From Verrucomicrobiota bacterium (GTDB taxonomy: Bacteria > Verrucomicrobiota > Verrucomicrobiia > Chthoniobacterales > UBA10450), in NCBI GenBank assembly GCA_003220055.1, contig QHRF01000088.1, positions 19,393 through 54,400 on the forward strand: a stretch of 35,008 nucleotides of DNA. Direction: 5' to 3'. This document shows positions 15,370 through 25,042 of this stretch, one piece after another (within the stretch, counting starts at the first letter, position 1; every line of letters starts with the position of its first letter). The notes beneath the pieces were generated by a model that was not told the DNA's origin, made no database searches, and was given only the letters and a program-made list of their open reading frames with translations. The translations under genes and the position numbers were made by a program.

Positions 15370-17226
15370 CTACTCGACCGTCACGCTTTTGGCCAGATTG
15401 CGAGGCTTATCGACGTCGCGGCCGAGTTCGACTGCAAGGTGGTAGGCAAGGAGCTGCAATGGAATCACCGTCAGAACCGGACTGAGACAATCGATAACAT
15501 CCGGGACTTCGACGATATCTGCGGCGAGACCCTTGAGTTGTTTCGCGCCGTTCCCGGAAGTGATGGCGATGATCGGTCCCTTGCGCGCTTTTACTTGCTC
15601 AATGTTGTTCAGGTTCTTTGAGAACACCGCGTCATCCGGCGCGATGAAGATGGAAGGCAAGTCCGGCCTAACGAGTGCAATGATTCCATGTTTGAGTTCC
15701 GCGCTGGGATGCCCGTCGGCGAAAAGGTAAGTGATCTCCTTCATCTTGAGCGCGCCTTCGAGCGCGATCGGATAATTGAATTGCCGTCCGAAAAAAAGCA
15801 TTCCGCTGACATCGGCATATTTCTTCGCGATCGCTTTAACTTGATCGCTTAACTTTAGCACTTGCTCGATGTGCCCTGGCAACGCTTCGAGCGCATCAAT
15901 GATTCGCTTTCCCTGGGCGGTGGAGAGCTGGCGCATGCGGCCGAGGAGCAGACCGATCAGCGTTAGAATCACAAGTTGGGAGGTAAACGATTTCGTTGCG
16001 GCGACACCGATCTCGGGACCGGCGTGCATGTAAACGCCGCCATCGCTCTCGCGTGCGATGGTACTGGCGACGTTGTTACAAATTCCGAGCGTGCGATATC
16101 CTTTGCGTTTGCTTTCGCGTAACGCGCCGAGTGTGTCGGCGGTCTCGCCGCTCTGGCTGATGGCGAAGACCAATGTGTGTTCGGTCGGAGGAGTATTGCG
16201 ATGGCGGTACTCGCTCGCGAATTCAACTTCAACCGGGATACTGGCAAGTTGCTCGATGATGTATTCGCCGACCCGACCTGCATGCAAGGCGGTGCCGCAG
16301 CCGGTCAGAACCACCCGTGCGACGTCGCGCAGTTCTGCCGGGTTCATATTCAAACCGCCGAGCTTGGCAGTGCACTCTTCATAGGTGAGGCGGCCACGCA
16401 TCGCGTCGCGCACTGAGTCAGGCTGCTCGCAGATTTCCTTGAGCATGTAGTGCGGGTAATCGCCTTTCTTAATGTCTTCCGCGCTGAACTCGACTTTGCT
16501 GACCGCATGCTCCCCAACGGCGCCATCGATCGCGCTGATCTCAAATTTGTCTCGCTCGAGTGCGACAAGGTCGAAGTCGTTTAAGTAAATGGCGTCGCGC
16601 GTGTGAGCGACGATCGCGCTCACGTCGCTCGCCAGGAAATTTTCATCTTTGCCAACGCCGAGAACAAGCGGGCTTCCCCGGCGCGCGCCGACAATAAAAT
16701 TCGGAATATCCGCGTGGACTACGGCAATCCCATAAGTGCCGATGACTTGTTTTAATGCCGCGCGCGTAGCGTTAACCAGGCGGGCTTTAGAGTCTTTGCC
16801 GTCAAGCTGCCGATAAATATTTCCGATTAGGTGCGCCAACACTTCGGTGTCGGTGTCGGACCGAAAATTCGTATCGCCGTTTTGGATCAGTTGCTCTTTG
16901 AGTATCCGGTAATTTTCGATTACGCCGTTGTGAACGAGGGCGATCTTGCCGGTGGCGTCGAAATGCGGGTGGGCGTTCTCGTCGTTGACCTTTCCGTGCG
17001 TCGCCCAACGGGTGTGGCTGATTCCGTAAGATCCAGCGGCCGGTTCTTGCGAAATGAGCTTGGCCAGTGAAGCGATCCGACCGGCGCACTTGCGCGTCTC
17101 GACATGATCGCCATTAACGATGGCGACGCCGGCGGAATCGTAGCCGCGATATTCGAGGCGACGAAGTCCATCGAGCAAAATGGGCGCAGCTTGCGAGCGC
17201 CCGACATAACCGACGATTCCACACAT
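15370..17226 (-). CDS. glmS: Glutamine-fructose-6-phosphate aminotransferase (isomerising)
   Basis: GlmS makes glucosamine 6-phosphate from fructose 6-phosphate and glutamine, the first step to UDP-GlcNAc for wall and lipopolysaccharide. The start at ATG 17226 gives MCGIVGYVG, placing the catalytic cysteine right after the initiator; the longer frame would block it. The 618-residue protein has the N-terminal glutaminase domain (RRLEYRGYDSAG, HTRWATHG) to about residue 240, then two SIS domains (GCGTALHAG, ISQSGETADT). The ending DKPRNLAKSVTVE is canonical. It is divergent from glgC with about 100 bases between them, and no glmM or glmU is nearby. No glmS ribozyme is evident. Confidence 0.97.
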   Translation of the reverse strand: MCGIVGYVGRSQAAPILLDGLRRLEYRGYDSAGVAIVNGDHVETRKCAGRIASLAKLISQEPAAGSYGISHTRWATHGKVNDENAHPHFDATGKIALVHNGVIENYRILKEQLIQNGDTNFRSDTDTEVLAHLIGNIYRQLDGKDSKARLVNATRAALKQVIGTYGIAVVHADIPNFIVGARRGSPLVLGVGKDENFLASDVSAIVAHTRDAIYLNDFDLVALERDKFEISAIDGAVGEHAVSKVEFSAEDIKKGDYPHYMLKEICEQPDSVRDAMRGRLTYEECTAKLGGLNMNPAELRDVARVVLTGCGTALHAGRVGEYIIEQLASIPVEVEFASEYRHRNTPPTEHTLVFAISQSGETADTLGALRESKRKGYRTLGICNNVASTIARESDGGVYMHAGPEIGVAATKSFTSQLVILTLIGLLLGRMRQLSTAQGKRIIDALEALPGHIEQVLKLSDQVKAIAKKYADVSGMLFFGRQFNYPIALEGALKMKEITYLFADGHPSAELKHGIIALVRPDLPSIFIAPDDAVFSKNLNNIEQVKARKGPIIAITSGNGAKQLKGLAADIVEVPDVIDCLSPVLTVIPLQLLAYHLAVELGRDVDKPRNLAKSVTVE

Positions 17227-17325
17227 ACTAGGAAATGAAGGTTGCCACTGGCGGCAGCCCCGTGCAACCGGGGTAAACCGAGCAAAAAGGTTGCCGTGAA
17301 CCACCAGCACTGAGTTATTGGAGGT

Positions 17326-18663
17326 GTGCAGACCCAAAATCCCGGCGCTCGCGATTCAGTCTCGCCGCTGTCCACGCCCGCGCTTCCACCGGGCACGACT
17401 CAGCGAACACTCGCGATTATCATGGGCGGCGGCGCAGGCACCCGCCTGTTCCCGTTAACGAAAGATCGCGCCAAGCCGGCGGTGCCGCTCGGCGGCAAAT
17501 ATCGCATCGTCGATATTCCGATCAGCAATTGCCTGAACTCGGGTCTGCGGTCGATTTACGTGCTGACGCAGTTCAACAGCATGTCGTTACATCGACATAT
17601 ACAGGACAGCTACAAGTTCGACAATTTCTCGCGCAGTTTCATCGACATCTTAGCGGCGCAACAAACTCCAGAAGGCTCGCAGTGGTATCAGGGAACCGCC
17701 GATGCGGTCCGTCAAAACATGCGCTACTTCCTTGAACGTCCATTCGATTATTATCTGATTCTCAGCGGCGACCAACTATACCGCATGGATTTTCGGACGC
17801 TGTTGCATCAGCACATTCAAACCGGCGCCGACATCACCCTCGCGACCAAACCGATCCATCGCCATCAGGTCGCTGAGTTCGGCATTATGCAAAGCGGAGT
17901 CGATCGCCGGATCGTGCGCTTTGTCGAAAAGCCGAAGGACGACACAATCCTTCAGGAATTGAAGATGAGTCGCGAGCTCCTGCGCGCCGTTGGCTCCAAA
18001 GAGGATGAAGAATTGTTCCAGGCTTCCATGGGAATTTATCTATTCAATCGCGACGTTCTTGTGAAGTGCCTCGACAACGACCTGTTCGATTTCGGCAAGG
18101 ACATCATTCCGCACTCAATCAAAGATCGACAGGTAAACGCGTTCATTTTTCAGGATTACTGGGAAGACATTGGAACGGTGCGCGCGTTTTACGAAGCGAA
18201 CCTCGACCTGACCGATCTCGTCCCGGAATACAGTTTTTTCGATACCGAGGCGCCGATTTACACGCATCCGAGATTTTTGCCGGGGAGTAAAGTTAATGGC
18301 GCAGCGCTGCGACAGGCGATCATTTCTGACGGCTGCATCATTTCCGATGCGCACATCGAGCGCAGCGTCATTGGTATTCGCAGCATCATTCAGAGCGGTG
18401 CGACGATCCGGAACAGTGTGATTATGGGAGCGGACTATTTCGAACAAGATCGGCCAGGCGCAGCGGATGTGCCGCCGATCGGGGTGGGACGCAATTGCGT
18501 AGTTGATCGCGCCATTATCGACAAGAACGCACGCATCGCCGACGGCGTCGTGATCACGCCGGAAGGAAAAGCCGCGAACCTGGACGCGGACAATTACTTC
18601 ATTCGCGACGGGATCGTGGTTGTGCCAAAGAACGCGGTTATCCCGGCGGGCGTCTGGATCTAA
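17326..18663 (+). CDS. glgC: Glucose-1-phosphate adenylyltransferase
   Basis: GlgC makes ADP-glucose for glycogen synthesis and is usually the regulated step. The 445-residue protein carries IIMGGGAGTRLFPLTKDRAKP (nucleotide loop) and later the GTADAVRQN segment. The sugar-binding strand LILSGDQLYRMD, FVEKPKDD and YWEDIGTV follow, and a left-handed beta-helix lies at the C-terminus (about 300-440). GTG 17326 is the only reasonable start before the first strand; a GGAGG lies almost on top of it, so the ribosome-site spacing is poor. No other glycogen gene is in the window. Confidence 0.95.
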   Translation: MQTQNPGARDSVSPLSTPALPPGTTQRTLAIIMGGGAGTRLFPLTKDRAKPAVPLGGKYRIVDIPISNCLNSGLRSIYVLTQFNSMSLHRHIQDSYKFDNFSRSFIDILAAQQTPEGSQWYQGTADAVRQNMRYFLERPFDYYLILSGDQLYRMDFRTLLHQHIQTGADITLATKPIHRHQVAEFGIMQSGVDRRIVRFVEKPKDDTILQELKMSRELLRAVGSKEDEELFQASMGIYLFNRDVLVKCLDNDLFDFGKDIIPHSIKDRQVNAFIFQDYWEDIGTVRAFYEANLDLTDLVPEYSFFDTEAPIYTHPRFLPGSKVNGAALRQAIISDGCIISDAHIERSVIGIRSIIQSGATIRNSVIMGADYFEQDRPGAADVPPIGVGRNCVVDRAIIDKNARIADGVVITPEGKAANLDADNYFIRDGIVVVPKNAVIPAGVWI

Positions 18664-18702
18664 ATCGGTACTATAAACAGACCGACATAGGGCGTTTGAA
18701 GG

Positions 18703-18912
18703 TCAGCGTTTGTCGCTGAAATTGGCAAATTGACCGCCGGCTTCCCATTTTTCCTGCTTGTTCCAAGGCATGGCGGATTCCGGTTTCGCATCTGGATCGT
18801 TGACCAGCGCGACGTGTTCTTTTTGGCTTGCGCATGAAACGAGCATTCCTGCCGCTGCCACCAACAGAACGGCCGCGACCTTTCTCTCCTGCCTACGAAT
18901 TTGTGCCAGCAT
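18703..18912 (-). CDS. Small lipoprotein of unknown function
   Basis: This 69-residue product has a basic start, a hydrophobic stretch and a lipobox LVSC with Cys27, the pattern for lipid attachment and export. The mature part is about 43 residues, polar, with PWNKQEKWEAGGQF near the end. Its ATG lies 20 bases inside the end of the upstream coiled-coil gene, suggesting co-translation and perhaps a shared envelope role. I do not recognise the family. Confidence 0.6.
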   Translation of the reverse strand: MLAQIRRQERKVAAVLLVAAAGMLVSCASQKEHVALVNDPDAKPESAMPWNKQEKWEAGGQFANFSDKR

Positions 18913-19714
18913 AGATGACGGTGTCTCCAGGTTGCACCTGGACGCCTCGCGCCAGAGTGCCGGTCATGATATCGCCGATAGCGGTCGCCGGTTCAACTGA
19001 AGAAATGCGAATTTTTCCAATGAAGCTGCCATCTCGCACGATCAGCATTTCAGAATGCGGCTCCACCCCGTTGCGGCCGCCGAGATTAAGGACGACGAAA
19101 TTGTAAGCCTGATTAACGGCAAGGATTGTGCCCCGAACGCCCACTTTCCCGCGCCCCACGGCCCGGCGCTTTTTCTCATCTTCCAGCTGAGAGGAGCGCT
19201 CTCTTACGGATTGCAATTTTTCGGAAAGCAGACTTTTCTCGCGCTCCCCGCTGTCGAGCTGCTGGCGGGCGTCATCGAGCTGCGCCTGCAACTCAACCAC
19301 CGATGGCGCACCAGGATTGACCGAGGCTGGCTGTTTTTCTTCGATTTGCTTTTGTAAGGCCAGGATCTCCGCTTCTTTGTCCTGAAGTTTGGCTTCGAGC
19401 TGCCGCTTTTCATTAAGAATTTGGGTCAATTGACCCTCGGCGGCTCCGGTGTTGTCTTTGCGCTCAGCCATCTGAGCCAGCTTGGCTTGCTCGACCGCAA
19501 TTGCCGCTTCGCGCGCCTTAAGTTCCTTTTCCTTCCTGGCGCGATCCTGTTCGGCGATAGCGCGTGTGGTCGAGGTATCGGCTACGGCTGAACGGAGCGT
19601 TTTCACTTTTGCGACGTTGAGGGCACCGAAAATCGCAGCCACGAAAAGAAGTAAAGCGGAGGCGCCGATCAGCGTTTTCGGGGTGGGACCAAAATTCTGG
19701 GACAGGGATAGCAC
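18893..19714 (-). CDS. Membrane-anchored coiled-coil protein with C-terminal beta domain
   Basis: After an uncertain start (GTG 19714 or TTG 19720; the GTG at 19834 would run antisense across the small basic gene) the protein has one membrane segment (LIGASALLLFVAAIFGAL). A long Glu/Gln/Lys-rich coiled coil follows over about 150 residues (KEKELKAREAAIAVEQAK, EAEILALQKQIEEKQ). The C-terminal beta-rich domain reads GTILAVNQAYNFVVLNLGGR, then GSFIGKIRISSVEP. The order recalls MreC-like envelope proteins (membrane helix, coiled coil, beta domain), but I cannot claim homology. It overlaps the lipoprotein gene by 20 bases. Function is unknown; an envelope-spanning structural role is inferred. Confidence 0.7.
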   Translation of the reverse strand: MLSLSQNFGPTPKTLIGASALLLFVAAIFGALNVAKVKTLRSAVADTSTTRAIAEQDRARKEKELKAREAAIAVEQAKLAQMAERKDNTGAAEGQLTQILNEKRQLEAKLQDKEAEILALQKQIEEKQPASVNPGAPSVVELQAQLDDARQQLDSGEREKSLLSEKLQSVRERSSQLEDEKKRRAVGRGKVGVRGTILAVNQAYNFVVLNLGGRNGVEPHSEMLIVRDGSFIGKIRISSVEPATAIGDIMTGTLARGVQVQPGDTVIYAGTNS

Positions 19715-19795
19715 AAACAAATTGTTTAACTGGAGCGCGGGGCAAAATGCAATCCTCGATTTCGGCGTTCGCGAGCGAGCTTGCTTGCGCACGGC

Positions 19796-19957
19796 ATGCT
19801 TCCTTCGTATAACAAGCGCGTGGGTCAGCAGCACCGAGTTCGATCGAAACGCAAGCGCCGAAAAGCGTATCTGAAACGCAAGAAAAAAACGTTGCGCTCC
19901 AAACAGCGCGAATCGCCGAAATCGCGCAGCAAAAAAGAGCCGCCACCGGCGGCGTAG
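19796..19957 (+). CDS. Small, highly basic protein (53 aa)
   Basis: ATG 19796 opens a 53-codon frame to TAG 19955-19957: MLPSYNKRVGQQHRVRSKR, then a Lys/Arg-dense middle (KRRKAYLKRKKKTLRSK) and a tail ending KKEPPPAA. Nearly half the residues are Lys or Arg, as in small ribosome-associated or nucleic-acid-binding proteins such as bTHX-like peptides. I cannot assign a family. It lies 43 bases before the YacP-like gene on the same strand, which fits an RNA-linked pair. The opposite-strand reading of this region as the start of the coiled-coil protein is less convincing. Confidence 0.55.
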   Translation: MLPSYNKRVGQQHRVRSKRKRRKAYLKRKKKTLRSKQRESPKSRSKKEPPPAA

Positions 19958-20000
19958 ACCAACGTCTCGCTTCCGAGAAGCGCGCGAACTAAAGTATGGA

Positions 20001-20405
20001 GTGCCTGCACGATATCTTATCGTCGATGGTCACAGCATCATTTTCGCGTGGCCCAAGTTGCGTGACCTGCATGCCAGACGACCGTACCTCGCGCGTGAGG
20101 CACTGATCAAGGAACTGCGGCATTATCAAGATTGGACGGGAGTCCACGTCGCGGTCGTTTTTGACGGGCAAGGCGACCGTGTGAGCGAGGTTTCCGATCC
20201 GCACGACGTGCAAATTTTCTACGCCCGCCGTGACCAATCAGCGGATGCGATCATTGAGCGACTGGCTAGCAAATATGGATCGCGGTTCGAAATAACGGTC
20301 GCGACGTCGGACTTCCTCGAAATGGAAACGGTGAATGCGAGCGGCGCCGCTTGCATTTCGCCCGATGGATTGCGGAAACTTTTGAGAGCGGCCGAAAAGA
20401 GCTGA
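20001..20405 (+). CDS. YacP-like NYN domain protein (putative endoribonuclease)
   Basis: The 134-residue protein matches the YacP/Rae1 NYN (PIN-like) family. It opens with ARYLIVDGHSIIFAW, the first acidic strand, then DWTGVHVAVVFDGQGD and a conserved FYARRDQSADAIIERL acidic segment, then ITVATSDFLEM. In Bacillus, Rae1 cuts mRNA on the ribosome; whether this homologue does so is inference. GTG 20001 is the start that gives the family N-terminus, with GGA just upstream. Its TGA abuts the stop of the convergent response regulator without a gap. Confidence 0.8.
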   Translation: MPARYLIVDGHSIIFAWPKLRDLHARRPYLAREALIKELRHYQDWTGVHVAVVFDGQGDRVSEVSDPHDVQIFYARRDQSADAIIERLASKYGSRFEITVATSDFLEMETVNASGAACISPDGLRKLLRAAEKS

Positions 20406-20852
20406 TCAAGCAGCTCCGGCCAGGGCTGACTGCTGACCGTTGGAGGTCACGTTGGGTTTGCGCTGCTGACAGGTGGCGAGAATTCGCGCGAGCACGCAGT
20501 AGAGTTGTTCAATCGGAAGGTTTTTGCTGACGTATCCGTTCGCGCCCGCGTGGAGGGCAGCATGCATTTGCTCTTCGTCGTAGCCGACGCCGGTGAAAAC
20601 GACAATCGGAAGCGTCGGATTCAGCTCTCGCATAAAGGAGATCAGAGAAATTCCGTCAACTTTGGGCATCTTAAGATCGACAATGGCTACTTCGCAGTCG
20701 TTCTCCGAGAGCCAGGCCGCCGTCTGGAAGCCATCGGTCAAAGCGGAGCAGGTGTGACCGCGTTGACGCAGATACGTGACCAGGAACTTAGCGATGCCAG
20801 GGTCGTCATCAATGATCAGGAATTGAGAGTAGTCGCGTTTAGCCGGCTTCAT
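20406..20852 (-). CDS. Single-domain response regulator
   Basis: A CheY-like receiver of 148 residues with no output domain. The acidic pair sits in LIIDDDPG, the phospho-acceptor Asp in VAIVDLKMPK, the switch Thr in VVFTGVG, and the Lys in GYVSKN. A short Gln/Ser/Ala-rich tail follows. It lies 86 bases after lpxD on the same strand. Its cognate kinase is not shown by position; the two kinases 2-7 kb away are candidates. It would act through protein contacts rather than DNA binding. Confidence 0.88.
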   Translation of the reverse strand: MKPAKRDYSQFLIIDDDPGIAKFLVTYLRQRGHTCSALTDGFQTAAWLSENDCEVAIVDLKMPKVDGISLISFMRELNPTLPIVVFTGVGYDEEQMHAALHAGANGYVSKNLPIEQLYCVLARILATCQQRKPNVTSNGQQSALAGAA

Positions 20853-20938
20853 TGCCTATAATTTCCATAATGACCAAAGCACTATCCTTGCCAATCTTAA
20901 ATCCTCCTCCGGCAGTTTCAGCTTGCCCCGCGACCCTC

Positions 20939-21952
20939 TCAGAGCCCCAGCTTTTTCTCGATCGCCTTGACCCGATCGAACAGCTTGCCCAGCCGATGAA
21001 TCCAGGCGATCTGCCGCTTCGCCTCTGGCAAGGGCACAGCTGGCGAGCCAAACCATGCGCCGCCCGGCAAGTCCTTCGAAATGCCGCTTTGCGCCGCGAT
21101 AATCGTGTTGTCCTCGATGGTAAGATGGCCAATGACCCCGACCTGGCCGGCCATCATCACTTTTTCTCCGACGCGGGTGCTGCCGGAAATGCCCGTTTGC
21201 GCGGCGATGATGGAATGCTTTCCAATAATGACGTTGTGCGCGATCTGCACAAGATTGTCGATCTTAACGCCTTCTTGGATCCAGGTCCGGCCGAATCGAG
21301 CGCGATCAATGGTTGTGTTTGCCCCGATCTCAACGTCGTCGTCAATTTGGACAATTCCGAGTTGCGGAATTTTTTGGTAACGGCCTTCGACGAATTCGAA
21401 CCCAAAACCATCCGCGCCGATTACTGCACCGCTGTGAATAATGGCGCGCGCGCCGATTCGTGTTCGTTCGCGAATGGTTACGTTCGCATAGATCAGGCAT
21501 GACGCGCCGATAATGCTTTCGTGTCCGATGTAGCTGCCGGCACCGATCACGGCGTTGTCACCAATTGTCGCGCCAGATTCGATGACCGCATGCGGTTGAA
21601 TCGAGATGCCGCTTCCGATTTTTGCAGTTGGATCGACAACCGCTGTCGGGTGAATGCCCGGCGTAAAAGCAATCGGTTTGGGCGCCAGTTTCAGGACAAC
21701 TTGCTCGAAGGCTTTCGAAGGGTTGGCCACGCGGATCTGCGCGGCCGCGGTCTGCCCGGAAAAATCCAGCGGAACAAAAACGGCCGATGCCCGTGTTTGC
21801 CGAAGGCGCGCCAGATAACGCGGATCGGCGTAAAATGTGATCTCGCCCGCGACCGCTTCCGAGAGCGATGCGGCCCCGTCAATTTCCAGCGCCGGATCGC
21901 CGCGCAATTCTCCTCCGCAAAGGGCCGCGAGTTCCTTAAGAGTAAAACTCAC
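20939..21952 (-). CDS. lpxD: UDP-3-O-(3-hydroxyacyl)glucosamine N-acyltransferase
   Basis: LpxD adds the second hydroxyacyl chain in lipid A synthesis, so the cell makes a lipid A-type outer membrane. The protein has the N-terminal uridine-binding domain (FTLKELAALCGGEL, ITFYADPRYL), then many hexapeptide repeats (IHPTAVVDPTAKIG onwards) and the catalytic His in VQIAHNVIIG. The C-terminal helix ends VKAIEKKLGL. The GTG at 21952 gives a family-typical start; a TTG at 21961 adds three residues. It lies 45 bases after the aldolase gene. No other lpx gene is nearby. Confidence 0.95.
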   Translation of the reverse strand: MSFTLKELAALCGGELRGDPALEIDGAASLSEAVAGEITFYADPRYLARLRQTRASAVFVPLDFSGQTAAAQIRVANPSKAFEQVVLKLAPKPIAFTPGIHPTAVVDPTAKIGSGISIQPHAVIESGATIGDNAVIGAGSYIGHESIIGASCLIYANVTIRERTRIGARAIIHSGAVIGADGFGFEFVEGRYQKIPQLGIVQIDDDVEIGANTTIDRARFGRTWIQEGVKIDNLVQIAHNVIIGKHSIIAAQTGISGSTRVGEKVMMAGQVGVIGHLTIEDNTIIAAQSGISKDLPGGAWFGSPAVPLPEAKRQIAWIHRLGKLFDRVKAIEKKLGL

Positions 21953-21996
21953 GTGATTCAAAGGGCGCCGGGAACATCCGCAAAATCGATGTCGAT

Positions 21997-22965
21997 CTAG
22001 GATTTAATACTCGAGCGGACTGTATCCAGTTGGCCGGCGGAACCGAGTTTCTCGTTTTTGTGCGCAATAAAGTTGGCATACTCCTCGACGAAAGTTTTTC
22101 CCGGCGGCCGAAAATCGAATTGCTCGGGATGATCGCGGAAGAATTCGCGATGGACGCGAGTCCAAACGAGGCGTCCGTCAGTGTCGATGTTCACTTTGGT
22201 CACGCCGAGTTTCGCGGCTGGCAGATACTCTTCTTCGTTCACGCCGCGCGCAGAAGGATCGAGTTTTCCACCGGCGGCATTAATGCGGTCGACTTCCGAT
22301 TTCGGAACGCTCGACGAGCCGTGCATGACGATCGGGGTGGGGGGAAGGCCAGCTTGCTTCACCTTGTCGCGAATTCCCTCAATCACATCAAAGTGGAGCG
22401 ACTGTTGCCCTTTAAACTTGTAAGCGCCATGGCTCGTTCCGATCGCGGCAGCAAGCGAGTCGCATTTCGTTTGTTTAATAAATTCAACCGCTTCGTCGGG
22501 ATTAGTCAGGCAGGCGTGGCCTTCATCCACCTTGATGTCTTCTTCGACGCCGCCAAGTCTGCCGAGCTCGGCTTCAACGCTGATGCCTTTGGGATGGGCC
22601 CTGTCCACGACCCGCTTAGTGATCTCAACATTTTTCTCGAACGGCTCCCCGCTGGCGTCAATCATTACCGAACTGTAGAACCCGGACGCGATGCAATCGT
22701 AACAAGCTTCTTCGTCGCCGTGATCGAGGTGCACGGCGAAGATTGCCTCCGGAAACATTCCTTCGGCTGTGCGAATGATCGCTTCCAGCATTCGCTTGTC
22801 GGCGTACTTTCGCGCGCCCTTGGAAAGCTGGATGATAAACGGCGCCTTGCTTTGCACGTTGCCGCGGAAAAGTCCGAGGCATTGTTCCATATTGTTGATG
22901 TTGTAGGCGCCGACAGCAAACTTGCCGTAGGCGACCTTGTAGAGTTGAGCGGTGGTGACGATCAT
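21997..22965 (-). CDS. fba: Class II fructose-bisphosphate aldolase
   Basis: This enzyme splits fructose 1,6-bisphosphate in glycolysis or joins trioses in gluconeogenesis. The 322-residue product has the zinc ligands and motifs of class II: AVHLDHGD, EAELGRLGG, AAAIGTSHGAYKF, VMHGSSSVP, and TKVNIDTDGRL near the C-terminus. It starts at ATG 22965 (MIVTTAQLYKVAYG), with no clear ribosome site. It follows the soluble histidine kinase by 73 bases on the same strand and precedes lpxD. Confidence 0.93.
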   Translation of the reverse strand: MIVTTAQLYKVAYGKFAVGAYNINNMEQCLGLFRGNVQSKAPFIIQLSKGARKYADKRMLEAIIRTAEGMFPEAIFAVHLDHGDEEACYDCIASGFYSSVMIDASGEPFEKNVEITKRVVDRAHPKGISVEAELGRLGGVEEDIKVDEGHACLTNPDEAVEFIKQTKCDSLAAAIGTSHGAYKFKGQQSLHFDVIEGIRDKVKQAGLPPTPIVMHGSSSVPKSEVDRINAAGGKLDPSARGVNEEEYLPAAKLGVTKVNIDTDGRLVWTRVHREFFRDHPEQFDFRPPGKTFVEEYANFIAHKNEKLGSAGQLDTVRSSIKS

Positions 22966-23038
22966 AAAGGTGGGAAAGTGCTGATTTGCTTTTGCGAAGA
23001 CTCAAATCGCGGGCCGCAAATCGCAACTCGAATTTTTG

Positions 23039-25042
23039 TTAATCGGATCCGCTCGTTGTCGGTAAGAGCACACTGACCTGTGTGCCTTTTGACGTCGAAT
23101 CGACTTCTACCCGGCCATGATGATCGAACACAGTCCGCTTTACAATCGGCAAACCGAGACCCATTCCGCGCGGTTTGGTAGTGCAAAACGGTGAAAAGAT
23201 CTTCTCTTTTATTTCCGGGGCGATGCCGGTGCCGTTGTCCTGGACCGTGACGACGACGGCGGCGGAATGGCGTCCTTCCCGGACAGGTTTTGCCGAGAGG
23301 GTAATGCGCGGTTTACTCCGGTCCGCGCTGGCTTCGGCAGCGTTGGCGAGAAGGTGGGCGAAGGCTTCGGCCAGCGCTGTTTCATCTCCTAACACCCGCG
23401 GCAGATTACTGGGCAATGAAGTTTCCAATTCCACTCTGCCGTTGATGCCATAGCGCGACCGGGCAATTTCAACGCCCTTTTTGACCGGGGAGCGGACGTC
23501 GATTGGCTTGAGCACGAGCTCGGGTGGATGCGCGAAGTTGTTGATTTGCGTAATAATTTTATCGAGCCGATCGATTTCATTGACCACAATCTTATTGAAC
23601 TCCTTGCGAAAATCCGCGTCATCGAAACGCTCCGGCAGGAGTTGGGCAAAAGTCTTGATCGCGACGAGCGGATTACGAATTTCGTGGGACATGCTGGCGG
23701 CCAGGTCGGTCCAGAACGTCGCTCGATCGAGCAACGCTTGTTTCTCGCGCAAAGTTTCCTCAACGGTCAAATCTTGGATTACCGCGACCGCGCCAAGGGG
23801 CGAACCGTTGTCGGCGATTTGGCGCGTTTCGACAGAAAGCGATCTCCGGGTGTTATTGTCGATCCATTGCTGCGGCGGCAACGGCGTCTTTGCTTCCAAT
23901 GTTTCGCGCAGAAAGCTGGCGAGTCTGTTGCCGACCGCTTCCACCGGCTTACTCAAAGTCTCCGCGCCGGACAGACCGAGAATTTTTTCGGCAGGCGGAT
24001 TAAACCAACGAACAGTCGCGTCCACGTCGATGGCGACGATGCCGGGCGGAATTGATTTCAGGAGCGTTTCTGCCAGCGTTCTTTGGACAGTTGCTTCTTC
24101 ATACAGAAGCGCATTTTCAAGAATGGTGGAGACGTGCTCGGCCAGCATCGTGAGACCTTCCAAGTCGCGATCGTCGAAAAGCTGCCCGGTCACACGGTGG
24201 CCGAAGAAAACCCAGCCGATGATACAGCCGCGCGCGTAAAGGGGCACGATCGCTTCGGCGCCGAACATGTCGAGCGCGCGCCTCATAACGTTTCGCTCTC
24301 GCTGGTCTGGTGTTCGAGCAAGATTGGCGCGGGAAATGAGATGCGCATGTAACTCAAACCAGCGCACCAGCGTGTCGCGCTTTTCGAATTTCAATTCTTC
24401 GGTCTCGGGCAAGCAATGAAGGCCCGCACGCAGGCGATACGGATCTCCTTTGCGAGTTTGCGAAAAGAGTCCTACCCGGCTCACGCCGGCTGCATCGGCT
24501 AAGGCTTCCACCACTGCCGCCACCAGCGTGTCCATATTGTCCAGACGGCGAAGGACCCGAGGGAATCGCAGCAACGGCAACGTCCTGATCGTGTCGATCG
24601 ATTGATGTGCAGCTTCAGTTTTCCGATGAACATCCGGCGTCAGGGTCGATGTTTCGCGCAAATCGCGGTTTTCCTGCGAAACTTTCAAATAATCGAGCGC
24701 GCGCCCGAGAAGCGCTTGAAAACGGCGCCGTTCTAAGCCGATCTCTTCAGCGGCGTAGATTCCAACCTGTTCGGCTTCGCGTAACGTCTCAGATTGAGCA
24801 ACGCCGAATGCGATGATCAAAATATCGGACCGTTCACTCTGGATTTGGTCGATTAATTCGCGGCATTCTTTTGATCGCAAATCCATCATTAAGACGGAAG
24901 GGCCCGCTTGTTGCAGAACAGGCTCGAGGCGATCTGGGTCGCTCACGTGCCGCACTTGAGCCATCGTGCGCAAGAATGCTCTCGCCCTGCGAACGAGTTC
25001 GGCATCCTGCGTATAGATGATGCAGACCGGCGCGGGCGTCAT
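23039..25042 (-). CDS. Soluble sensor histidine kinase with pseudo-receiver, GAF and PAS domains
   Basis: The 667-residue protein has an N-terminal receiver-like fold (1-125) that keeps an Asp in LMMDLRS but lacks the acidic pair and the usual Lys. A GAF domain (about 165-320) and a PAS domain (about 330-440, [15 protein letters not shown]) follow. The HisKA helix carries His453 ([16 protein letters not shown]), and the ATPase domain has [18 protein letters not shown] and GLGLPIV. No membrane segment is seen. Its ATG overlaps the stop of the membrane kinase by 4 bases, so the pair is co-translated. The HisKA region is strikingly like that of its neighbour, pointing to gene duplication. No DNA-binding regulator is adjacent. 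Confidence 0.9.
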   Translation of the reverse strand: MTPAPVCIIYTQDAELVRRARAFLRTMAQVRHVSDPDRLEPVLQQAGPSVLMMDLRSKECRELIDQIQSERSDILIIAFGVAQSETLREAEQVGIYAAEEIGLERRRFQALLGRALDYLKVSQENRDLRETSTLTPDVHRKTEAAHQSIDTIRTLPLLRFPRVLRRLDNMDTLVAAVVEALADAAGVSRVGLFSQTRKGDPYRLRAGLHCLPETEELKFEKRDTLVRWFELHAHLISRANLARTPDQRERNVMRRALDMFGAEAIVPLYARGCIIGWVFFGHRVTGQLFDDRDLEGLTMLAEHVSTILENALLYEEATVQRTLAETLLKSIPPGIVAIDVDATVRWFNPPAEKILGLSGAETLSKPVEAVGNRLASFLRETLEAKTPLPPQQWIDNNTRRSLSVETRQIADNGSPLGAVAVIQDLTVEETLREKQALLDRATFWTDLAASMSHEIRNPLVAIKTFAQLLPERFDDADFRKEFNKIVVNEIDRLDKIITQINNFAHPPELVLKPIDVRSPVKKGVEIARSRYGINGRVELETSLPSNLPRVLGDETALAEAFAHLLANAAEASADRSKPRITLSAKPVREGRHSAAVVVTVQDNGTGIAPEIKEKIFSPFCTTKPRGMGLGLPIVKRTVFDHHGRVEVDSTSKGTQVSVLLPTTSGSD

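Noticed and set aside
17227-17325. glmS ribozyme or riboswitch upstream of glmS
   Set aside because: The leader is only about 100 bases, shared with glgC, and shows no ribozyme-like pairing I could recognise.
18893-19834. GTG at 19834 as the start of the coiled-coil protein
   Set aside because: It adds about 40 residues antisense to the small basic gene, without family character; later GTG or TTG starts fit the membrane segment better.
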